Under the pieces are notes generated by a model. It saw only the letters and a list, made by a program, of their open reading frames with translations, ran no database searches and was not told where the DNA came from. Both the position numbers and the translations under genes were made by a program. A DNA stretch of 64,000 nucleotides, taken from the NCBI GenBank assembly GCA_015062285.1, contig SUUY01000004.1, forward strand, positions 116,216 to 180,215. The letters are read 5' to 3'. Shown in pieces: positions 54,612 to 61,674 of this stretch. The number at the start of each line of letters is the position of its first letter. The stretch's first letter is position 1. The stretch is from Alphaproteobacteria bacterium. GTDB lineage: Bacteria > Pseudomonadota > Alphaproteobacteria > RF32 > CAG-239.

Positions 54612-55236
54612 TATTTAACTCCTTTTTTTTAGATATATTACTTATTACAAGGATTCTACCTTCTTCACTTTGTTGACTCGGTAGTATTTTACATTTAAAT
54701 TTCCAATATTTATGAGCTTCAGCTAATTCTTCGTTATATTTTTTTCCTTTAGGAAATATACATATTGTATTTTTATCACAAAAAGGAAAAGCATAACCTA
54801 AAAGATCTTTTAAGGAAGACATTGCTCTTGAGGTAATAACATCTGCAACTTGAGAAGGTAAATTTTCTATTCTGCTATTTAAAATATTAACAACAGTGTT
54901 TGTTTGTTTTTTTACCTCGTTTAAATACATTGTTTTTTTTAATATACTCTCTACAAGATTTACCTCTAATTCCGGCATTTTTTCATTAGCTATTATAGCA
55001 AGTACCATTCCAGGAAAACCAGCTCCAGAGCCAAAGTCATACATTATTTTAGAGTTTTTAGGAATTAGATTAAATAGTTGAATCGAGTCTAAAAAATGTC
55101 GATTCCAAGCATCTTCCAAACTAGAATTACTAACTAAATTAAATTTATTTTGCCACTCACAAAGTAGCGAGTGGTATATCTTTAATTTAGAAAATGTTTC
55201 ACGTGAAACATCATATGTGTCGCAAAAATTTTTCAT
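54604..55236 (-). CDS. rsmG: 16S rRNA (guanine-527-N7) methyltransferase RsmG
   Basis: 210 residues. The SAM-binding motif is YDFGSGAGFPGMVLAI, followed by LVESILKKTMYLNEV, and NLVSNSSLEDAWNRHFLDSI at the start of the fold. It methylates G527 of 16S rRNA. The early residues YDVSRETFSKL are encoded by a perfect parS site (55195-55210), as known for this gene in other bacteria. In most genomes it follows mnmG directly; here three genes intervene. Confidence 0.97.
   Translation of the reverse strand: MKNFCDTYDVSRETFSKLKIYHSLLCEWQNKFNLVSNSSLEDAWNRHFLDSIQLFNLIPKNSKIMYDFGSGAGFPGMVLAIIANEKMPELEVNLVESILKKTMYLNEVKKQTNTVVNILNSRIENLPSQVADVITSRAMSSLKDLLGYAFPFCDKNTICIFPKGKKYNEELAEAHKYWKFKCKILPSQQSEEGRILVISNISKKKELNNA
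55195..55210. promoter_or_regulatory. parS centromere site (perfect)
   Basis: TGTTTCACGTGAAACA, the full 16-base ParB-binding consensus, inside the start of rsmG, about 1.4 kb from parB. Confidence 0.95.
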
Positions 55237-55362
55237 GATTTATTTTTATATTTTTTATAAAAATTTTAAAACATAAAAAAACGACTTATAAACACATATT
55301 TAGTTTTATTTTAAATAGACTCTAAAATCAAACACTTATACACCGTTATTTGAATCAAATTA

Positions 55363-56175
55363 TTAAAATTTATATCTGTTTTTACAGTTTACTTTATCTA
55401 AGAATTCTTCTACTTCGGGAAATTTATCTCCGATTCTTTCAACACCGTGAGCATCATCACTAATTATAACAGGTACACCTAATTTTATAAGTTCTTCAGC
55501 AATCCACCAATCCGGATATGGTCTTCCTATTCTATCTATTCCGCCTGTGTTTATTTCAAAAGGTTGTTTTTTGTCTTTGATAGTTTCAATAACACTATAT
55601 TTTAAGTCATTCCACTCAACTTCTGTACACAGATTAAATTGAGTACAATAATCTATATGGGCAATAAAATTAAAATAACCGCTTTTTACAGCCCCTATAA
55701 TATTTAGCCAATAATTAGTCAGAAGTTCTTTCATATCTTCTTTAGATGTATTTGCAGGAAGACAATCAAGATGGTATATATTATACATTCTTGTTTCATC
55801 TGCTGTTCTAATAAAATGAGTTGATCCAATTAAATAATCGGGATTTAATTCTTTTATAATTTTTTCAAAATCTTTTCTCCATTCTAAAGAAGGAAAAAAG
55901 TCAACCTCAAGTCCTTTGTATACTTTTATTGAGTGATTTGATGCTACCTTATCTATTTCTTCAAAACTTCTTTTATGAACATCTATAATTTTATTTATAT
56001 CATTATAGTACATCTTATTTGCATTTGGCACATTGGGATGGTATATAAGGTGATTGCTGACACCTATTTCTTCAAATCCTTTATTTTCTGCTGTTGAGAT
56101 CATTTCTTCACAAGAAGACCAACCATCAAACAAACCTCCAAATGAATTATGGGTATGATATGTATATTTTTGCAT
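55363..56175 (-). CDS. PHP-domain phosphoesterase (histidinol-phosphatase-like)
   Basis: 270 residues. Metal-binding motifs of the PHP family: YTYHTHNSFGG (His7, His9), GVSNHL, KGLEVDF (Glu), GSTHFI, HIDYCT and late ISDDAHG (Asp and His). It should hydrolyse a phosphate ester with a tri-metal centre, but no histidine genes are near, so the substrate need not be histidinol phosphate. It starts on the last base of the HD gene upstream (TAATG), so it is coupled to it, and it lies inside the mnmG-rsmG operon. Confidence 0.85.
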   Translation of the reverse strand: MQKYTYHTHNSFGGLFDGWSSCEEMISTAENKGFEEIGVSNHLIYHPNVPNANKMYYNDINKIIDVHKRSFEEIDKVASNHSIKVYKGLEVDFFPSLEWRKDFEKIIKELNPDYLIGSTHFIRTADETRMYNIYHLDCLPANTSKEDMKELLTNYWLNIIGAVKSGYFNFIAHIDYCTQFNLCTEVEWNDLKYSVIETIKDKKQPFEINTGGIDRIGRPYPDWWIAEELIKLGVPVIISDDAHGVERIGDKFPEVEEFLDKVNCKNRYKF

Positions 56176-56786
56176 TACTTTATCCCTACTATTTTATATA
56201 CGTCTTGCTTGCATTTTTTATCAAAATATTGTTTTAATTTTATTGCTTTTTCTTTTCTTAACACTGATTTTGATGTGTCTAATTTATATTTTTTAGCAAT
56301 CCAGTCTATTCTGTATCCAACATTAACAATTTTATCACCACACGACATTAGATCACTAAGTTGAATTAATTTATCGTAGTCATCACAAACTAAATCAGAT
56401 ATTATTTCTTTTGCTCTGATTATTTCTGAACTATGATATGTAAAATATTCAGGATCATATATATCTTCCCAAAAACTATGGGTGAGACATATTCTAGCAA
56501 CATCGTCATAACCCATTTTTAGCATTTCATCATATCCGGCCGTACCATGAAATGTACCTTCCACAGTATCTTCTATATATTCGCCGTAATCGTGCAGAAG
56601 ACCTAATATATAAGCTTTTTGATAATCCATTCCGCATTTTTTTGCTATTTTTTGAGCACAAAAAGCAACGTTTTTATAGTGTATGCGTGATATACCTCGA
56701 CTTAAACCCATTTTTTCGTTTAATTCGTTGGTTATCTTACAAACATTATTTATCAGTTTTTTTGCTATATCTAAATCAGGTATCAT
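56175..56786 (-). CDS. HD-domain phosphohydrolase, copy 2
   Basis: 203 residues. HD-domain metal ligands: His36 (RIHYKN), His65-Asp66 in [10 protein letters not shown], His in GTFHGTAGY and THSF, and late Asp in YDKLIQLSD. Substrate not known; relatives cut nucleotides or phosphate esters. It is a paralogue of the HD protein encoded just upstream, sharing [20 protein letters not shown]; seven bases separate the two genes. Part of the cassette between mnmG and rsmG. Confidence 0.83.
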   Translation of the reverse strand: MIPDLDIAKKLINNVCKITNELNEKMGLSRGISRIHYKNVAFCAQKIAKKCGMDYQKAYILGLLHDYGEYIEDTVEGTFHGTAGYDEMLKMGYDDVARICLTHSFWEDIYDPEYFTYHSSEIIRAKEIISDLVCDDYDKLIQLSDLMSCGDKIVNVGYRIDWIAKKYKLDTSKSVLRKEKAIKLKQYFDKKCKQDVYKIVGIK

Positions 56787-56793
56787 TATGTTA

Positions 56794-57417
56794 TTATATA
56801 TTTGAGATGTTTAATAATTTATAAACATCTTCCTTACATAAATCACTAAAATATTCTTTATTTAATAAAGCAAACTTTTCCATATTTGCGGTTTGTTCAG
56901 GTTTTAAATTATATCTATTTCTTATGCCTAAAAATCTTTTTTCAAAACTTACTTTATTTAATCCTTCAAAAAACATATCACATAGTTGTATTAATCTGTC
57001 ATAGTCGTCGTATTCTACACTTTTAAGCTTTTTGTGTGACCAGTCCAGCCATTCGGGTAAATATGAAGAATAATCTTTATCATCAAAATTTTTATTAGGA
57101 AAACTATGGGTGAGACATATTTTAGCAACATCATCATAACCCATTTTTAGCATTTCTTCATATCCGGCTTTTACATGAAATATTTTAGATTTTCTTTCAT
57201 CATATTTTTTGCCATAATCATGCAATAACCCTAATACATATGCTTTTTCAGGATTTAAATACATTGTATTTTCAGCTATTATTTTTGCACTTTCTGCAAC
57301 ACCTTTAGTATGAAATACATATTCATCATGTGTTAAAAAATTAGTTGTAGAAGATCTATATTCAATACCTTCTTGCCAAATATTCAGTGCTGTTTCTATA
57401 TTAGGATATGCACTCAT
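56794..57417 (-). CDS. HD-domain phosphohydrolase, copy 1
   Basis: 207 residues. Ligands: His36 (YVFHTKG), His66-Asp67 in [12 protein letters not shown], the [11 protein letters not shown] segment, LTHSF and YDRLIQLCD. It starts with an ATGA overlap of the mnmG stop, so it is translated together with the tRNA-modifying enzyme gene. Paralogue of the next gene; a 69-base stretch is 66/69 identical between them although the rest has diverged. Biological substrate unknown. Confidence 0.83.
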   Translation of the reverse strand: MSAYPNIETALNIWQEGIEYRSSTTNFLTHDEYVFHTKGVAESAKIIAENTMYLNPEKAYVLGLLHDYGKKYDERKSKIFHVKAGYEEMLKMGYDDVAKICLTHSFPNKNFDDKDYSSYLPEWLDWSHKKLKSVEYDDYDRLIQLCDMFFEGLNKVSFEKRFLGIRNRYNLKPEQTANMEKFALLNKEYFSDLCKEDVYKLLNISNI

Positions 57418-59264
57418 TTTTTTACATAGCCTAATATAGCGGTTATTGCAGCAGGAGTTACTCCCGGTATTCGAGAAGCCTCACCAATAGTAGATGGTTT
57501 TACTTTCGTAAGTTTAGCAACCATTTCTCTCGATAATCCACCAATTTTGCTATAATCAATATTTTCTTTTATTTTCAGATTCTCATCTTTCTTAAATACC
57601 TCTATATCCGCGAATTGCCTCTTTATATAGCCAGCATACCGAGCTTCTATCTCTATTTGTTCATAAATTTCATCTTTAATATTTTTAATTTGCGGAAAAA
57701 GTTCATATACCGTTTCACGTGAAACATCGTGATAAGACATTAAATTATACAAACTTCTTTTTGGACCATCTTGCTTTATATTTAATTCTCTTTGTTCTAA
57801 TTCAGAATGTGAAATATATAGCTCTTTGGATTTTTCTCTAAATTCATCAATAGCCTGTTTTTTAGCTTTAAATACACCGTATCTATATTTATTAACACAA
57901 CCTATTTGCCATCCTTTTTCTGTTAAACGCTGGTCGGCATTATCTGCTCGCAACAATAAACGATATTCAGAACGAGAAGTAAACATTCTATATGGTTCAT
58001 CTACGCCTTTAGTAATTAAATCGTCTATCATAACTCCGATATAACCTTCTGAGCGATCTATTGTAAAAGTTTTATCACTTTTTTGAGAAAATAAAGCAGC
58101 ATTTATTCCGGCAATTAAACCTTGTGCGGCAGCTTCTTCATATCCGGTTGTTCCGTTTATTTGACCGGCTAAATATAACCCTTTTATTTTCTTTACAGAA
58201 AGGCAACTATCCAGTTCTTGCGGATCTACATAGTCATATTCAATAGCATATGCAGGACGTAAAATTTCTACATTTTCAAGCCCCTTCATAGTATGGATAA
58301 ATTGTTCCTGAACATCTGCCGGAAGAGATGTAGAAATACCATTAGGATATATAACATCAGTATTTAATCCTTCAGGTTCTAAAAATATTTGATGAGATGT
58401 TCTATCGGCGAATTTTACTAACTTATCTTCTATTGAAGGACAATATCTTGGTCCTATTCCGGTTATTAAACCTGAAAATAATGCACATTTTGAAAAATTA
58501 TCCCTGATTATTTTATGGGTATTTTCGTTAGTATGAGTTATATAACAATTAATCTGAGGATTTGTTATATTATCGGTTAAAAAAGAAAATGCTTGTGGTT
58601 TTTCATCACCGCTTTGAATATCTAATATATCCCAATTAATAGTTTTTCCGTTTAATCGGGCAGGGGTTCCTGTTTTTAATCTTCCTATTCTTAAACCTTT
58701 TTGCTTTAAATACGGTGTAATTCCAGTACAAGTAACATCATTTACTCTGCCTCCAACAGATATTTCATGTCCTATAAACATAACTCCATTCAAAAATGTT
58801 CCACTGGTGAGGATAACTGATTTTGCTCTTATTTCAGTATTATCTGCAAGTATAACACCTTTTATATTATTTTCTTCAAAAATAAGTCCCTCAACAGCTC
58901 CTTCTATTAAAGTAAGATTTTCTTGTTCTTTTAAGAATTGCAACATATATTTTTTGTATAGTTCTCTATCAGCTTGAGCTCTTGGTCCTCTAACTGCAGG
59001 TCCTTTAGAAGCATTTAACATCCTAAATTGAATACCGGCTCTATCAATTACTTTGGCCATTAAACCGTCTAAAGCATCTATTTCTCGCACTAAATGTCCT
59101 TTTCCAAGTCCGCCTATTGCCGGATTACAAGACATTTCACCTATCGTATTTATTTTATGTGTAATTAAAGCTGTTTTTACACCCATTCGAGCTGAAGCAG
59201 CACAAGCCTCACAACCGGCGTGTCCACCACCAACAACTATTACATCAAATATATTTTCAGTCAT
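57414..59264 (-). CDS. mnmG: tRNA uridine 5-carboxymethylaminomethyl modification enzyme MnmG
   Basis: 616 residues. FAD-binding [12 protein letters not shown] at about 10-21, [28 protein letters not shown] and [15 protein letters not shown] are the GidA hallmarks. With MnmE it modifies the wobble uridine of several tRNAs. The residues [10 protein letters not shown] are encoded over a parS-like site (57711-57726). Begins 8 bases after mnmE and overlaps the HD gene downstream. Confidence 0.98.
   Translation of the reverse strand: MTENIFDVIVVGGGHAGCEACAASARMGVKTALITHKINTIGEMSCNPAIGGLGKGHLVREIDALDGLMAKVIDRAGIQFRMLNASKGPAVRGPRAQADRELYKKYMLQFLKEQENLTLIEGAVEGLIFEENNIKGVILADNTEIRAKSVILTSGTFLNGVMFIGHEISVGGRVNDVTCTGITPYLKQKGLRIGRLKTGTPARLNGKTINWDILDIQSGDEKPQAFSFLTDNITNPQINCYITHTNENTHKIIRDNFSKCALFSGLITGIGPRYCPSIEDKLVKFADRTSHQIFLEPEGLNTDVIYPNGISTSLPADVQEQFIHTMKGLENVEILRPAYAIEYDYVDPQELDSCLSVKKIKGLYLAGQINGTTGYEEAAAQGLIAGINAALFSQKSDKTFTIDRSEGYIGVMIDDLITKGVDEPYRMFTSRSEYRLLLRADNADQRLTEKGWQIGCVNKYRYGVFKAKKQAIDEFREKSKELYISHSELEQRELNIKQDGPKRSLYNLMSYHDVSRETVYELFPQIKNIKDEIYEQIEIEARYAGYIKRQFADIEVFKKDENLKIKENIDYSKIGGLSREMVAKLTKVKPSTIGEASRIPGVTPAAITAILGYVKK
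57711..57726. promoter_or_regulatory. second parS site (15/16)
   Basis: CGTTTCACGTGAAACA differs from the parS consensus only at its first base. It lies inside mnmG, 2.5 kb from the perfect site. Confidence 0.85.
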
Positions 59265-59271
59265 TATATAT

Positions 59272-60612
59272 TTATTTTCCTATACAAAATGAACCAAATA
59301 TTTTATCTAATATCTCATCTATTTCTATACGACCGGTTATCTTACCTATTTCTCTGGCTGACAAACGTATATCTTCAGCTGTTAATTCAATGTCCTTATC
59401 AAAATTAAATCTGTTTAAGTTATCTAAAGCATTATTAAGAGCCTCTTTATATCTTTGCCTTGTTATAAGAAGATTTGAACCTGAAGTAAATTTTTGTTTT
59501 ATATTATCTTGTATTACAGATAACAATTTATTTATATCACTACTATTTTTTGCAGATATAACCAAATAACCTTTATTTTTCAATTTAAAACACTGTTCAG
59601 ATGTTAATTTATCACTTTTATTAGCTACTATTAATACATTGTTTTTAGAATCTTTTGATATATTATCGAACAACTGAGTATTATCTTTTAAACCATCAAA
59701 TAAGCAAATAATAAGGTCTGCTGATTTTACTTTTTGTAGAGCTATTTCTATACCTTTTTGTTCTATTATTTCTTCAGTTTCTCTGAGACCGGCAGTATCA
59801 GTAAAAACAACAGGATATCCACCTAAATCTAAATGAATATCTATAGAATCTCTTGTTGTTCCTTCTATATCAGACACTATAACAGCTTCTCTTTTTGCAA
59901 TAGCATTAAGCAAACTCGATTTTCCGGCATTTGGAGGACCCACAATAACAACTCTATATCCGTCTCTTAAAATCTCACCGCAAGAACTATTTTGAAGATG
60001 ATTTTTTATTGCTTCAGAAAGTTTAAATACATCGTTTTGCATATTTTCGATTACGCTTTGAGGAATATCTTCTTCAGGAAAATCGATATATGCTTCCAGA
60101 TGAGATAGTAATTTTACAAGATCTGATCTCCAACCTTCATATAAATTTTTAAGATTTCCTTCCATTTGACGAATAGCATACTTTTGTTGTTCTGATGTTT
60201 CTGCATCTATAAGATCTGCCAAACCCTCAGCTTCCGTAAGATCCATTTTTTGATTATAAAATGCTCGTTTCGAAAATTCACCAGGTTCTGCCAAACGATA
60301 GTTATCTAATTGTCCCAGATTATCAATTAAAGATGATATTACAGCTTTAGAGCCGTGAATTTGAAATTCAACAACATCTTCTCCCGTAAAAGAGTAGGGT
60401 GATTTAAAATATAGAACAAGACACTTATCTAATATTTCACCACTGATGGATTTTAGGTTAGTAAAATAAGCGTATCTTGCTTTTATGTTACTAATATTAA
60501 TATCTGTCAGTTTAGAAATTGATAATAAAGCATCTTCACCAGAGACTCTTATTATAGCTACTCCTGATTTTCCAAAAACTGTTGATAATGCATAAATTGT
60601 TTGATCTGACAT
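59272..60612 (-). CDS. mnmE: tRNA modification GTPase MnmE
   Basis: 446 residues. N-terminal folate-binding domain ([22 protein letters not shown]), G domain with [27 protein letters not shown] and NKSD, and the C-terminal FGSFCIGK with the conserved cysteine. Partner of MnmG. First gene of the leftward operon to parB; it begins 171 bases from the divergent HAD gene. Confidence 0.98.
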   Translation of the reverse strand: MSDQTIYALSTVFGKSGVAIIRVSGEDALLSISKLTDINISNIKARYAYFTNLKSISGEILDKCLVLYFKSPYSFTGEDVVEFQIHGSKAVISSLIDNLGQLDNYRLAEPGEFSKRAFYNQKMDLTEAEGLADLIDAETSEQQKYAIRQMEGNLKNLYEGWRSDLVKLLSHLEAYIDFPEEDIPQSVIENMQNDVFKLSEAIKNHLQNSSCGEILRDGYRVVIVGPPNAGKSSLLNAIAKREAVIVSDIEGTTRDSIDIHLDLGGYPVVFTDTAGLRETEEIIEQKGIEIALQKVKSADLIICLFDGLKDNTQLFDNISKDSKNNVLIVANKSDKLTSEQCFKLKNKGYLVISAKNSSDINKLLSVIQDNIKQKFTSGSNLLITRQRYKEALNNALDNLNRFNFDKDIELTAEDIRLSAREIGKITGRIEIDEILDKIFGSFCIGK

Positions 60613-60783
60613 TTTATTACCTCTTTATGCTCTTATAAAATTAAAGAAAAATTGTTGCAAGTCTAAAAATGCCTGTTTTTTGACTCTGGAGCGTTTTTTT
60701 ATTGTTTGTTAATATAAATATCATAAAATGCCTTAAATTCGCTTGTATGAGCTTTTGGCGGGATTGTTTTTTTGGGTGATAAA

Positions 60784-61452
60784 ATGAATAAAAAACTTAT
60801 TATATGGGATTTTGACGGAGTCATTGCAGATACTGAAAAATTATGGTTACAAGTAAGGTTAGAAAAATTAAACAAGGAATTTAACCTTAATTGGGATATG
60901 GAAACCACAAATAAATATATTGGTGGAATGGCTGATAAAAACAAAAGAGAAGTCTTAAATGGTTTAGGCATAATTACAGATGATTTATTTTGGGAAGAAA
61001 CCTTTAAAACAGATATAAATAAAATACATTCCGGTATATGTTTAACTGAAAATATTGAAGATATTTTTAAATTGAAAGAATATAAACAATGTATTGCAAC
61101 TGGAGGAATATATTCTAAAACAGAATTAAAAATTAAAGCCGTTGGTATTGAAAAATATTTTAATAGAGAAAATGTTTTTACAGTTGATATGGTAGAAAAA
61201 GGCAAGCCGGAGCCTGATTTATTTTTATTAGCGGCTAAAACTATGGGATATAAACCTGAAAATTGTATTGTTATTGAAGATTCTATTGTAGGACTAATTG
61301 CTGCTATAAAAGCAAATATGACACCTATTGCTTTTGTTGGTAGTGAAATTTGTCAGAATGATACTTATAGAAACAAAATAAGAAATCTTGATGTTAAATA
61401 TGTATTTGATAATATGAAAGATGTAAAAAAAGCAATTTCTATATTATCTTAA
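60784..61452 (+). CDS. HAD-superfamily phosphatase, beta-phosphoglucomutase-like
   Basis: 222 residues from ATG 60784. Motif I IIWDFDGVIADTEKLW has Asp9 and Asp11, motif II is ATGGIYSK, motif III has the lysine in GKPEPDLFLLAA, and motif IV is IEDSIVGL. The helical cap at about 15-80 is of the phosphoglucomutase subclass. Likely acts on a sugar phosphate or similar small molecule; substrate not defined. Divergent from mnmE. Confidence 0.9.
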   Translation: MNKKLIIWDFDGVIADTEKLWLQVRLEKLNKEFNLNWDMETTNKYIGGMADKNKREVLNGLGIITDDLFWEETFKTDINKIHSGICLTENIEDIFKLKEYKQCIATGGIYSKTELKIKAVGIEKYFNRENVFTVDMVEKGKPEPDLFLLAAKTMGYKPENCIVIEDSIVGLIAAIKANMTPIAFVGSEICQNDTYRNKIRNLDVKYVFDNMKDVKKAISILS

Positions 61453-61617
61453 AGCGATTCGGAGATAATAAAAAATAAAATATGAAAAAAAATGACAAGA
61501 CTCAAAACGAATCTGAGTCTCGGTTTGGTGAGAATCGGCAGAAATGCTGATGTTTATATTAAGATGTTATTAATAAAACTCTATTACATTTGATTGTATA
61601 CTTGGGACAAAATGTGG

Positions 61618-61669
61618 TATAATGAGAGCTCGTTAGTCATTAGGCATAGATGACAAGAACTTAGGAGGT
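61618..61669 (+). promoter_or_regulatory. extended -10 promoter and strong ribosome site of the surface protein
   Basis: TGGTATAAT (TATAAT at 61618-61623) with no good -35, then AGGAGGT at 61663-61669, five bases before ATG 61675. The best ribosome site in the window. An AGACTCA/TGAGTCT stem lies upstream at 61498-61520. Confidence 0.65.
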
Positions 61670-61674
61670 GTGCT

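Noticed and set aside
60613..60783. Possible origin between mnmE and the HAD gene, suggested by divergent gene direction
   Set aside because: No DnaA-box-like sequences were found in the gap, and the divergence alone is weak.
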